64,000 bases of DNA, taken from positions 2,963,316-3,027,315 of the forward strand of contig NZ_CP017688.1 in the NCBI RefSeq assembly GCF_001831475.1. Direction: 5' to 3'. Source of the DNA: Flavobacterium crassostreae (GTDB lineage Bacteria > Bacteroidota > Bacteroidia > Flavobacteriales > Flavobacteriaceae). Positions 1 to 7,555 of this stretch are shown piece by piece; within the stretch, counting starts at the first letter, position 1, and every line of letters starts with the position of its first letter. The notes beneath the pieces are model-generated. The model saw only the letters and a program-made list of their open reading frames with translations, had not been told where the DNA came from and ran no database searches. A program made the translations under genes and the position numbers.

Positions 1-541
1 CAGAACTATCAAAGTAAGGCGTCATAATGCCTTTGGTATTGTCTAAAACTTTAGCTTTGATTTCTTTGGCTTGTTTTTTCAATTTCATAAACTCCAAAAC
101 TTTGTTTAAGAGTGAAGTCTCTCCGGCATCCACAATATAAAACTGCATTGCCACCTGTGTTTGAGAAAACTTGACAATAGTTGCTTCCAGCAATTTAGAA
201 TCAATGCGGTTCACGCGCCAAATTTGCTTAACCAGTTTAGATAAATCATTATCCTCTGACGGAATTAAGGTAATGGGTTTTCCAATAACAAATGCAGCCA
301 ATGTTTCCGCAATATTCTGGGCGTGGTTAATGTAAATTTTAACCATTCTAGAAACCGTGCCACCTTCTAAAGGTTTATCTTTTTGAATCACTTCAATTTG
401 TTGATCTCTTTGGCTGCGATCAAAGTCTTTGTATTCTTTAATATAGTTTTCAATATCAGACGCTTTCTTGATGCTTTTGGCTTTTATTGTCTCAATCGCC
501 TTTTGTGGGTCGGATTTTAATAGTTCGATTATTTCTTCCAT
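1..541 (-). CDS. Phage portal protein, N-terminal part (cut by window edge)
   Basis: The reading frame starts at an ATG (539-541) and is open to position 1, giving about 180 residues of the N-terminus. The stretch around residues 60-110 (VKIYINHAQNIAETLAAFVIGKPI followed by a short gap and a charged segment) resembles the entry part of SPP1 Gp6-like portal proteins. The portal forms the ring at the capsid vertex through which DNA is pumped. It lies 10 bp downstream of the large terminase gene, the usual terminase-portal order. The assignment rests on this order plus weak sequence resemblance; the C-terminal part is not visible. Confidence 0.65.
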   Translation of the reverse strand, partial: MEEIIELLKSDPQKAIETIKAKSIKKASDIENYIKEYKDFDRSQRDQQIEVIQKDKPLEGGTVSRMVKIYINHAQNIAETLAAFVIGKPITLIPSEDNDLSKLVKQIWRVNRIDSKLLEATIVKFSQTQVAMQFYIVDAGETSLLNKVLEFMKLKKQAKEIKAKVLDNTKGIMTPYFDSS

Positions 542-551
542 GGTGTTTTTA

Positions 552-2111
552 TTAATAATTTAATTTTCTACTTTCTTCTGGTGTTATTGCAAAAACGGTA
601 ACTCCTTGGCTATTATGAGCGATGTGGCCATAACGAGCAGCATCCCAAATGTGGTTCCATTTATCAATAGGTTGATTGATTTGAAGTCCAGCAATCTCCT
701 TCATTTTATAGTTTTGCTGCTCCTTTAATGCTTGCTTATACAAGTGATTTTTAACGATATGTATTTTCTTTTTCTTCATAGAAGTAAGCCAAAACATAAC
801 CGATTTGGTTTTACTTATTTTATAAGCACGGACAAATCCCTCGTTCTTTAAACCTCGAACCATTTCCACGGTTCCTTTGTTCTCACCAGTGTACTTATCC
901 GCTGAATCACATGGGATAATGTCTTTTGTTTTGTCAATACCTAAGCTAATAAGTAACTCTGCCAATGCTGGTGGAGTTTCTATTGGCTCATAAGACAAAG
1001 GCTCAATCCAAATATTATGCTCATCCTCTGCATATCTAACAAGGGTGTTTGGATCTGTTGTAAACCCAAAGTCATTAGGATAAATTGGCGCTTTATCTTC
1101 AGGGAATGAATCAATCCAAAATACATGAGGAAATATTAAACCTTTCATTGCACCACGTAAACCAAGCCCGTAAATTTTCCAGTAATCCTCATCGGCTGTT
1201 CCGTTAGTAATATTGGTTGGATGCGGTGGAGGCTGATTAGTTTTACTTATTTCTTCGACTTTCTTAGTGTCTTTATTGTAACACATGATCACATTGTCTT
1301 TCACAATATAAGAACCAGGCTTCCATGGTTCCGTTATTGTAATCTCATGGCGCTCTTGTGGTGATATGAATTTGTTATCGTGAAATGTTGTTCTTAGGAA
1401 AGCAACGTCTGGACGGCCTAAAGCATTATCGAAAAACCAATGATCTGTAAATGATGGATTATAATCCGCCCACCAAAACTTACGGCAGCGCATTTTTACC
1501 TGGTCAAATACCGATTTTTTAATAAACATTACTTCATTAAAAAAAGCATAGTCACAACCTCCCCCATGCTTACCATCACCAATAAAATATATTTTTGATT
1601 TACCTATTTTAAATGTTTTGACTTCTTCGGCATCATGGAATTTATTAGGCAGCCCAAAATCATCTAACCTACGCTTGAAATCATCGTATAAGGTGGTTTT
1701 GAATTCATTGTATGTTTGGCGATAAATGTTGATTGTGCATCCGTTGGTTTCGTAGAATAAGCAAAGCCAAATAATAATATCTACACCGGACCATGTTTTA
1801 CCAGAACGGGAAGAACCTTCTAACCCAGCACCGCGATAACCCGAAACAAGATCTATTTGACCGTTTACTTCTTCGTACTTTTGTTCTTTAATAGCTTTTT
1901 GTAATAGCTTGAAATTTGGGTTTTGCTCTGTAGTTTCGTCATTAAGCTTATTACGTAAAATATCAATATCTCTTTCTTTCAAAAGAGTATCTAGTTCTAG
2001 AATTTCGGCTTCTGTAAGCAAATTATTTAGTTTTAAATCCCCTAGATTTCTTTTGCAAAGCTCTTGTTTGATCAGTTTTTGAACGTATTTGAACGTTGTT
2101 TTTATTCTCAA
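552..2111 (-). CDS. Phage terminase large subunit (packaging ATPase-nuclease)
   Basis: 519 residues, the usual length. A Walker A loop (SSRSGKTWSG, about residues 99-108) follows a short helical N-terminus; a Walker B-like hydrophobic stretch ending in FFNEV is near residue 190, and the C-terminal half has acidic positions (PCDSAD near 400 and WDAARYG near 492) fitting an RNase H-like nuclease. Known role: it drives DNA into the prohead and cuts concatemers together with the small subunit. The small-subunit candidate (3014-3466) lies upstream, with a non-coding block between them. The start overlaps the preceding 67-residue reading frame by 89 bp, so a later start is possible. Confidence 0.92.
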   Translation of the reverse strand: MRIKTTFKYVQKLIKQELCKRNLGDLKLNNLLTEAEILELDTLLKERDIDILRNKLNDETTEQNPNFKLLQKAIKEQKYEEVNGQIDLVSGYRGAGLEGSSRSGKTWSGVDIIIWLCLFYETNGCTINIYRQTYNEFKTTLYDDFKRRLDDFGLPNKFHDAEEVKTFKIGKSKIYFIGDGKHGGGCDYAFFNEVMFIKKSVFDQVKMRCRKFWWADYNPSFTDHWFFDNALGRPDVAFLRTTFHDNKFISPQERHEITITEPWKPGSYIVKDNVIMCYNKDTKKVEEISKTNQPPPHPTNITNGTADEDYWKIYGLGLRGAMKGLIFPHVFWIDSFPEDKAPIYPNDFGFTTDPNTLVRYAEDEHNIWIEPLSYEPIETPPALAELLISLGIDKTKDIIPCDSADKYTGENKGTVEMVRGLKNEGFVRAYKISKTKSVMFWLTSMKKKKIHIVKNHLYKQALKEQQNYKMKEIAGLQINQPIDKWNHIWDAARYGHIAHNSQGVTVFAITPEESRKLNY

Positions 2112-2226
2112 ACATATTTGTATTTAACTCTTCAGCATAGTCTAATACAGCATATCCAATAAGAACCGGATCTGTTGTTTCTTTTCCTTTAATAAAAACA
2201 CGTCCGTTTTCTATCTCTATTTTCAT
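2023..2226 (-). CDS. Small hypothetical phage protein (67 aa)
   Basis: Begins with MKIEIENGRVFIKGKE, a short beta-hairpin-like N-terminus, and ends in a basic tail. It starts 2 bp after the stop of the upstream gene, as expected in a coupled phage operon, but its last 89 bp overlap the terminase gene in another frame. Either the overlap is real or one of the two starts or ends is wrong. No family recognised. Confidence 0.5.
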   Translation of the reverse strand: MKIEIENGRVFIKGKETTDPVLIGYAVLDYAEELNTNMFENKNNVQIRSKTDQTRALQKKSRGFKTK

Positions 2227-2228
2227 AA

Positions 2229-2450
2229 TTACTCTGTTAAATCTTTAATGATTTCTTTGGCAATATGAAGCTCTCTATCCATATAGTTTTTATCTACAAC
2301 ATACTCTTCACCAAATTTCTGAATTTGATAGATAATTCTTTCAATACTATCAGTTGTAGTGTTTTTTAAAAGAATTCCCTTTAAAAAAGGCGTATTCTTT
2401 ATTAGTTTCTTGAATGTTGGAGTTTCTTGAATTTTTAATTTTATATCCAT
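2229..2450 (-). CDS. Small hypothetical phage protein (73 aa)
   Basis: A lysine- and isoleucine-rich, mostly helical protein with no recognised domain. It is the first coding gene after the non-coding block 2460-3010 in the leftward direction and is followed after 2 bp by the next gene, so it would head the terminase-portal transcript. Confidence 0.6.
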   Translation of the reverse strand: MDIKLKIQETPTFKKLIKNTPFLKGILLKNTTTDSIERIIYQIQKFGEEYVVDKNYMDRELHIAKEIIKDLTE

Positions 2451-2518
2451 CTTTTGATTTGGTCTCGGGCTGGTGTATTAAGTTAAGTACTGATTTTACT
2501 GGGTTATTCAAAAATTAA

Positions 2519-2708
2519 AAAAAGTCATTCACATCTGATTTTTTATAGAGTAAGCTTATGAAAATTGTAAACACTCACTTATCTCAACGCTAAACGATTC
2601 AGATTGTCTACGAGCCAGACCAATAATCCACGTATCACAGAATGATTTAACGAGCCTTTCCAACCCGAATGGTTCTATGTCCCGACTTATCGGGGTGAAT
2701 GACTTTTT
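2519..2708 (-). ncRNA. Candidate structured phage RNA, about 190 nt
   Basis: On the minus strand the segment opens with AAAAAGTCATTCAC and closes with GTGAATGACTTTTT, a 14-bp complementary closing stem followed by a T-rich tail. Inside it are further hairpins: CCCGA-taag-TCGGG directly after the closing stem (2681-2694), an AACC/GGTT hairpin, an ATTG(G)TCT/AGACAAT hairpin and an AGTGAG/CTTACT helix near the 3' end. No reading frame fills it. It lies just downstream of the tRNA-like gene and upstream of the terminase-portal genes. The folding is seen; that it is a separate stable RNA is inferred. It could instead be a leader or processing element of the late transcript. Confidence 0.5.
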
Positions 2709-2714
2709 ATATTG

Positions 2715-2782
2715 TGGAGAATAACAGAATCGAACTGTTTTAATAGTGGCCAGCTACCGTCTTGCCATTAGACGAAATCCCC
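2715..2782 (-). tRNA. Possible degenerate tRNA, anticodon read as GGC (Ala?)
   Basis: On the minus strand it can be folded as a cloverleaf: acceptor GGGGATT with ATTCTCC (one T-T mismatch and a G3-U70 pair), D arm GTCT/AGAC, anticodon stem GGTAG/CTATT with loop CTGGCCA, and a perfect T arm AACAG-TTCGATT-CTGTT. The anticodon would be GGC; G3-U70 is the classic alanine identity pair. The total is only 68 nt, with no base 26 and a two-base variable region, and CCA is not encoded. It may be a worn or unusual phage tRNA, or a tRNA-like processing signal ahead of the structured RNA that follows. Confidence 0.4.
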
Positions 2783-2873
2783 TGATCACTCTTTCACTTT
2801 TAACCTAAAGGAAACGGCTTCTCTGATAACGAAAGGAATTCCCCATTTATGTCTGGAATCAATGGCCTACTTA

Positions 2874-2902
2874 AAAAGCCAATCGTTTACTGACTGGCTT
2901 TT
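2874..2902 (-). terminator. Intrinsic terminator, leftward
   Basis: AAAAGCCA and TGGCTTTT form an 8-bp stem, extended by TC/GA past one mismatch. On the minus strand the stem is followed by a T run. It lies about 110 bp past the stop of the small-terminase candidate and only about 55 bp downstream of the predicted promoter at 2954-2990, so it either ends the upstream operon or attenuates the next one. Confidence 0.6.
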
Positions 2903-2953
2903 GAGCTAAAGTTTATTAATATTATTTCATGGCTAAATGATTTAATTTGATTT

Positions 2954-2990
2954 CAAATATAAGCATTAATGTAACATAATATGTTACATT
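2954..2990 (-). promoter_or_regulatory. Leftward promoter with a large operator palindrome
   Basis: A -7 box TATATTTG (minus strand, 2961-2954) is preceded by a perfect 23-bp palindrome at 2968-2990 with 11-bp arms around one base; its core is GTAACATAATATGTTAC. The palindrome covers the place of the -33 element, so a bound protein would control this promoter. The same 17-bp core occurs upstream of the ParB-methyltransferase gene. The box and palindrome are seen; the control role is inferred. Confidence 0.6.
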
Positions 2991-3013
2991 GTGGTTAAAA
3001 AAAACACACGCCT

Positions 3014-3466
3014 TTACTTTGTCGCTTTTGCAACTAATTCTGCTATTCTTTTATCACGGCTAATTGGGTCTGAAACATCAACTAGTGCCACTGGATTATT
3101 TTTATCTCCCTGAAGCATAACTCGATGTACTGGATAAAGACCCTCTAACTTATTAATTTCTTTTTGAATTTGGTTTACAGCCGTCATGCCCTGTGGAGTG
3201 CCTTTGAACTGATCTTTCATAGATCGTATATTCTGTTTTAACTCAGCAATTCTAAGCGCTCTCTTTTGTTCAATGGTCGCCTCTTGATCTTCATGCCAGA
3301 TCTTATACGCTTTTTGAAGTAAATTTTTAGACTGTCTCCTACCTACACCCCATTCTTGCTCTATATTTTTTAAAATCAAATAATCCTGAATACCATTAAT
3401 AATCCACCCCTGAATAGTGAAAACTCTTTTTTCTGTTTCTAATTTTGTTGATTTTATTCCCGGCAT
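3014..3466 (-). CDS. Putative phage terminase small subunit
   Basis: 150 residues. The N-terminal half contains a helix-turn-helix-like segment (ILKNIEQEWGVGRRQSKNLLQ, about residues 32-52) as in small terminases that recognise phage DNA; a coiled helical centre (residues 60-115) and a C-terminal tail follow. Small subunits select the packaging site and regulate the large subunit. Position, size and HTH-plus-coil layout fit, but there is no unambiguous motif, and another DNA-binding phage protein is possible. It ends before the terminator at 2874-2902. Confidence 0.55.
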   Translation of the reverse strand: MPGIKSTKLETEKRVFTIQGWIINGIQDYLILKNIEQEWGVGRRQSKNLLQKAYKIWHEDQEATIEQKRALRIAELKQNIRSMKDQFKGTPQGMTAVNQIQKEINKLEGLYPVHRVMLQGDKNNPVALVDVSDPISRDKRIAELVAKATK

Positions 3467-3469
3467 GAC

Positions 3470-3709
3470 TTATGGGTTTGTTGGATACATCCTTTTAATT
3501 ACAGCAATGTGTCGACTCAGTTCCGTTATTCTATCTCTAAGCTTAATGGCTTCTTTTTCTCTTAACAAACGTATCTCTTGATCTTGCTCTGCAATTGGTT
3601 TTGGATCATAGGCTGCCAAAGCTTTTTCGTTGATTACTTTTTCTTCTTCTAGATAGGCTACTATAGACTCTCTCATTTCTATTAATATTTGATAGTTACT
3701 TTTAGCCAT
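3470..3709 (-). CDS. Hypothetical phage protein, helical (79 aa)
   Basis: Almost entirely helical with heptad-like spacing (ILIEMRESIVAYLEEEKVI, then EIRLLREKEAIKLRDRITEL), so a coiled-coil oligomer is likely. It sits 3 bp upstream of the small-terminase candidate and is probably co-transcribed with it. No function recognised. Confidence 0.6.
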   Translation of the reverse strand: MAKSNYQILIEMRESIVAYLEEEKVINEKALAAYDPKPIAEQDQEIRLLREKEAIKLRDRITELSRHIAVIKRMYPTNP

Positions 3710-3815
3710 TTATACACTTAGTTTTATTTTTAATGGCTCAAAAATAAACAAAACTAAAATCAAACCTATACGGTGACCGAAGCCACCGTTATAAAAAAAT
3801 CAATTTATTGTCATT

Positions 3816-3965
3816 CTAAAAAGCATAAACCTCATGGCCATCTAATAATAAAACCTTGTTACCTATGATTGCAAAAACTTTTGTTTTTACTTCTATTATT
3901 TGCCCTCTATCTTCGATTGTATACGTGAAATCTGCTCCTTTTTTTATGTTCTCTAGTAAATACAT
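3816..3965 (-). CDS. Small beta-rich hypothetical protein (49 aa)
   Basis: ATG at 3963-3965, stop TAG at 3816-3818. It starts MYLLENIKKGADFTYTIED and continues with alternating hydrophobic strands, fitting a small beta-barrel. The opening (L/I)ENIK(K/Q)G resembles the protein at 13943-14122, and the protein at 23515-23670 has a similar MNKGDTFEYQWG opening. It begins 18 bp downstream of the ParB-methyltransferase stop in the same direction. Function unknown. Confidence 0.55.
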   Translation of the reverse strand: MYLLENIKKGADFTYTIEDRGQIIEVKTKVFAIIGNKVLLLDGHEVYAF

Positions 3966-3983
3966 TTCTTGTCTGTTTTATTA

Positions 3984-5468
3984 TTACAGAGCAATATTGG
4001 GTTGATTATTCAACTCTTCCAAGTCTTCACCTAAGTTTAATTCCGGGTAATTTTGCTTTATTTTTTTTGGGTCTCCTTTATAGAAGACTAAAACATTTTG
4101 ATGCATCTTACCTATTTTACGACCTCCATTGAATTGACGCCTAACACGTACTGCCAGTGACCCAACCACGTTTACTAAAATGATTTCGTTATAATATTCC
4201 ATCCCAGCATCTTTAAAGGCCTGAATAGTATCACTAACAAAGTTGTAATAGAATCCTTTTTTGTCGCGAACATCGCCAACTACAAAACACGCAAAACGAT
4301 CTTCTTTTAATTGCGCAACTGATTTCTTAATGATTGAAAAATATACCTCTTTGAAGTCTGCATAGTCCATATTAGATAAGTCCTTTGGATCATCACTGTA
4401 TTTTTCAAGGTCGGCATAAGGTGGGCAACTATAGAGGAAGTCCACATCTTTAAATTCTACCTCATCTAAAAACTCATTACTGTCTCCGGCGTGCCAAGTA
4501 ACATCTTCTAAGTTTAATAATGCAGCTTGTTTTCTATTCGCTTCTACTTGAGCTAGCCTTAAATCAATTCCATCGTAAGGATAGCCTAAAATTCCTGCCA
4601 CAACTCCACGAACCGAACCACCAGCAAACGGATCTAAAATCCTGCCTCCTTTGGGACAAAACCAGCGGTAGGATAATTCACAAAGAACTGGATCAAAAAT
4701 ACTCGCACCTTCATACACGTGCATCCCTTTTTGTTTTGCATAATCAATAATTTCATCCCATGATGGCTCACGTCCTAATGATTCCCGCATTTTATTTCTT
4801 AGTTCGTAAATAGCCGTTGACTGGCCACTTTTTGCAATCAATTCTACATCTTCTCTAGTCTCTTGAGAATTAAAGCCCAAAGCAATCCATTTACGTTTGC
4901 GTTCTTGCCATACTCCAGAGCGAGTGTCTAGTATTGAAAATGGAGGAAAAATAAAACTATCCTTTAGTGATGAAGGTACTATCGGTTGATTTGTGGACCC
5001 GGTATTGTTCATTAGACCCTCAAAGGCAATATTATCAAAATCCGGTATGTTCATCAAACCTTGTAAGTCTGGAAAATCTAAATCAAAATTTTGAACGAAA
5101 TCTAGCAATCCTTGTTGTGTGATTTTAGCATAAGCACTCGAGTAAACTAAAACCAGTTCCGCAGCTTCTTTCATGTTTGCACAATCAATAAAAGTGGCCG
5201 GCAATTCTTCTGGAACTTGATGACCCGCCATTTGTGAAACAAAGTTTAAATCTAAATACCTATGCCTACCATCCAAACAATAGTTCACACCCTGATGATG
5301 CCAGACTTTAAAGGGATCTATAAATTGGTATTTAATAATAGATTCGATCAGTTTTTCGGATCCATTGTTTACCCATTCTTTAAAATTTTCTTGTTGAAGA
5401 AATTGGAGTTTCCCCCATTTAATAAGCTCTGTCTTTAATATTCTAGATCCAATTATTTGATCATTCAT
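3984..5468 (-). CDS. ParB-like domain fused to a DNA methyltransferase
   Basis: 494 residues. Residues about 10-110 are ParB/Srx-like, with the box CLDGRHRYLDL. A linker region leads to an S-adenosylmethionine-dependent methyltransferase: motif I is DPFAGGSVRGVVAG near residue 278 and the catalytic motif IV is SCPPY near residue 347, the (S/D)PPY type of N4-cytosine or N6-adenine enzymes. Such fusions are common in phages and may protect phage DNA from host nucleases or mark it for replication or packaging; the target site is not readable here. It has its own promoter with the operator palindrome (5503-5545). The N-terminal half between the two domains is not recognised. Confidence 0.85.
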   Translation of the reverse strand: MNDQIIGSRILKTELIKWGKLQFLQQENFKEWVNNGSEKLIESIIKYQFIDPFKVWHHQGVNYCLDGRHRYLDLNFVSQMAGHQVPEELPATFIDCANMKEAAELVLVYSSAYAKITQQGLLDFVQNFDLDFPDLQGLMNIPDFDNIAFEGLMNNTGSTNQPIVPSSLKDSFIFPPFSILDTRSGVWQERKRKWIALGFNSQETREDVELIAKSGQSTAIYELRNKMRESLGREPSWDEIIDYAKQKGMHVYEGASIFDPVLCELSYRWFCPKGGRILDPFAGGSVRGVVAGILGYPYDGIDLRLAQVEANRKQAALLNLEDVTWHAGDSNEFLDEVEFKDVDFLYSCPPYADLEKYSDDPKDLSNMDYADFKEVYFSIIKKSVAQLKEDRFACFVVGDVRDKKGFYYNFVSDTIQAFKDAGMEYYNEIILVNVVGSLAVRVRRQFNGGRKIGKMHQNVLVFYKGDPKKIKQNYPELNLGEDLEELNNQPNIAL

Positions 5469-5502
5469 AAGTTATTATTTTTATTTTGGTAACATTATGA
5501 AA

Positions 5503-5545
5503 CAAATATAAATAATTATAAGTTCAAAGTAACATATTATGTTAC
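5503..5545 (-). promoter_or_regulatory. Leftward promoter and operator of the ParB-methyltransferase gene
   Basis: A -7 box TATATTTG lies at 5510-5503 (minus strand). The 17-bp palindrome at 5529-5545 reads GTAACATAATATGTTAC on the minus strand, identical to the core at 2971-2987. A further half-site-like GTAACATTATG lies at 5490-5500, between promoter and gene. One regulator probably controls both leftward promoters. No gene in the window can be matched to it with certainty. Confidence 0.6.
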
Positions 5546-5650
5546 ATGTTAGGTGTGAATCAATTAATATATTGTTAAATAATTTCTGTTTTAAAATAAA
5601 ATATAAACCAACAAAAGGAAGCTGGAGGTATTTTTATGGCTATTACTACC

Positions 5651-5774
5651 CACTTACAAAAGGTTTTAACCAATTTGTAAATTTTGTAAAACTTCCATTT
5701 TAAATTGTATATTCGTTACAGCGAAGGTAATCGTATCCAAAGCCTGCAAACTAGTTAAGGCGTGAACGTTGGCA
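5651..5774 (+). repeat. attC-like site A (left end of array)
   Basis: The left arm at 5662-5677 and the right arm at 5747-5761 (CAAACTAGTTAAGGC) pair with two mismatches and some G-U pairs. It ends GAACGTTGGC at 5764-5773. The expected left AAC box is TAC here (5655-5657), so the left edge is worn. From 5697 to the end it is strongly similar to site G (13152-13230), including the shared 20-mer ending in AGGCG before GAACGTTG. Confidence 0.6.
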
Positions 5775-5805
5775 GTCAGCTTAAAAAATCGTAAATACAT
5801 AAAAT

Positions 5806-6597
5806 ATGTCTAAACAATTAGAAATTCCTTTTATTAACAGAGAACTAGAGCATATACCTGTAGTTCAAAGAATAACTGATGGTTACATTAACGCAACAGA
5901 TATTTGTAAAGCTGCTAACAAAAACTTTGCAGATTATTCAAGACTAAAAAACACTATTGAATTTTTAGATGCCCTTTCTGCCGATATGGGAATTCCCATA
6001 TCGGAACTTGTCCAACAAATTAAAGGAGGAATACCTTCTTTTCAAGGAACTTGGGTTCATCCGCAAGTTGCTATAAATTTGGCGCAATGGGCTTCTCCTA
6101 AATTTGCAGTTTTAGTTTCAAAGTGGGTTTTCGAATGGATGAATGGAAACATTCCAAACAAATCGAAATTACCTTATCATATCCAAAGATATTTAATAAA
6201 CCGAAGCGAAATTCCACACACTCATTTTTCTGTTTTTAACGAAATAATTTTTAATTTAATAGCTCCGTTGGAAGATATAGGTTATGAATTGCCAGATAAA
6301 CTTGTTCCAGACATCTCTCAAGGACGTATGTTTGCAGGATGGATAAGAAAAGAAAAAGGATTAGAACCTAATGACTTCCCTACTTATACTCATACATATC
6401 CAGACGGACGAGTAATCCCAAATGTAAAATTATATCCAAATACTTTATTAGCTGACTTTAGAAAACATTTTTATGATATATGGATTAAAGAACGTGCACC
6501 AAAGTATTTTTCGGAAAGAGATAAAAATGCTTTACCATATTTACAAAAAGTGATTATTTCATTACCAGCACCTATTGAAATAAAGCAAATTAAATAA
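5806..6597 (+). CDS. KilA-N domain protein (first cassette gene)
   Basis: 263 residues. Residues about 18-125 form a KilA-N DNA-binding domain: DGYINATDICKAANK, then GTWVHPQVAINLAQWASPKF and VSKWVFEWM. The C-terminal half (PYHIQRYLINRSEIPHTHFS onward) is a separate conserved-looking domain with many aromatic and proline positions. KilA-N proteins act in phage gene control; the BstA family of prophage abortive-infection proteins also carries a KilA-N domain, and this protein has a comparable size and layout, but I cannot confirm membership. It starts 38 bp after site A and stops 11 bp before site B. The coding strand is opposite to that of the neighbouring phage genes. Confidence 0.85.
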   Translation: MSKQLEIPFINRELEHIPVVQRITDGYINATDICKAANKNFADYSRLKNTIEFLDALSADMGIPISELVQQIKGGIPSFQGTWVHPQVAINLAQWASPKFAVLVSKWVFEWMNGNIPNKSKLPYHIQRYLINRSEIPHTHFSVFNEIIFNLIAPLEDIGYELPDKLVPDISQGRMFAGWIRKEKGLEPNDFPTYTHTYPDGRVIPNVKLYPNTLLADFRKHFYDIWIKERAPKYFSERDKNALPYLQKVIISLPAPIEIKQIK

Positions 6598-6607
6598 AAA
6601 GCCGAAC

Positions 6608-6739
6608 TGCCAACAGCCATTTAGCAATATTGCGAGTTTTACGGTAAATTCATGTTTACGTTTCGCAAGATTATATTTCTTTAGCGGAAAATAATCGGTC
6701 ACGAAGTTCGCAACATAGCTAAGTGGCATAACGTTAGCA
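6608..6739 (+). repeat. attC-like site B
   Basis: The clearest site of the array. R''-like TGCCAAC (6608-6614) pairs with GTTAGCA (6733-6739) with one mismatch. The inner arms at 6616-6635 and 6708-6727 pair over 20 bp with three mismatches, two of them G-U. Length 132 bp. It lies 11 bp after the KilA-N stop and ends 21 bp before the next start. Confidence 0.7.
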
Positions 6740-6760
6740 ACAATTATAAAAAATACGTAA

Positions 6761-7381
6761 ATGAAGAAACTATTATTAATAACTTTAATTCTTACTTTTA
6801 TAACAACTTATAGTCAAGAAGAAAAAACACAAATGATTTCCAAATTTGATTATTCTGAAGATAATCGTGAATATGTAATGGAAAATTTTCTTGGAATTGA
6901 GAAACTCGATTTTAGTTTTACAAATTCAGAAAAATTAATTGGAAAAAATTTTAAAATTACTCTACGTAAATATAAAAACGGGGAAATTGAAATAGAAAAA
7001 ATTGTCATTAACACTAAAGGAGAAGGATTACCTACGATTAATAAAGATTTTAAATTTTCTTTAATAACCCAACAGATTCTAAACAATGAAAAGATTGCTT
7101 TTTTCTTTCCTGCATTTTTTAATAAACAAATTTTTGAAGTTAATAAAAAATTTAAAGATGGTACAATGTTACTTAGAGAAGTAAATGGAGGTTATGAAAA
7201 GATTAATTTTGAAATTGGAAAAGAAATACAAATTGCTTTAATTACACCGCCAAATGACAATCCAGATAAAGGCAATTTAGGATATTGTGAAGTGTCAAAA
7301 GGGAATATTGATGTTGAAAAATGGTATGAAAAATATAAAATTTCGGAATTTTTCTTAATCTACTTAATTGTTGAAGAATAA
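6761..7381 (+). CDS. Exported hypothetical protein (206 aa), cassette gene
   Basis: The N-terminus MKKLLLITLILTFITTYSQ is a signal peptide of the Bacteroidetes type, cleaved probably before or after the SQ. The mature part is lysine-rich and beta-strand-like, with no recognised domain or cysteine pair. It lies between sites B and C, each within 28 bp, so it is a one-gene cassette. Function unknown; location outside the cytoplasmic membrane is inferred from the signal peptide. Confidence 0.75.
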   Translation: MKKLLLITLILTFITTYSQEEKTQMISKFDYSEDNREYVMENFLGIEKLDFSFTNSEKLIGKNFKITLRKYKNGEIEIEKIVINTKGEGLPTINKDFKFSLITQQILNNEKIAFFFPAFFNKQIFEVNKKFKDGTMLLREVNGGYEKINFEIGKEIQIALITPPNDNPDKGNLGYCEVSKGNIDVEKWYEKYKISEFFLIYLIVEE

Positions 7382-7388
7382 TAACTGT

Positions 7389-7521
7389 TGCTAACAGCAG
7401 TTTGCAAAAATGGCGGGTTTTGGGCTTAATTTAAAGTTGGTCTTGTATCCGATAAATTTGTGCTCATCCGAAGATTTTGCTTCCTTATTCTCAAACTGCT
7501 TGTAGGGCGAGAACGTTATGG
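7389..7521 (+). repeat. attC-like site C
   Basis: TGCTAAC (7389-7395) is followed at once by AGCAGTTTG, which pairs perfectly with CAAACTGCT (7492-7500). The site ends GGGCGAGAACGTTATGG. Length 133 bp. Its loop shares GGCTTAATTTAAAG with site H, showing common descent of the two. Confidence 0.65.
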
Positions 7522-7555
7522 GCAATGCTAAAAAAACAGAAAAACATACTAAAAT

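Noticed and set aside
2681-2694. CCCGA-TAAG-TCGGG hairpin as a terminator
   Set aside because: No T run follows on either strand; better explained as part of the folded RNA.
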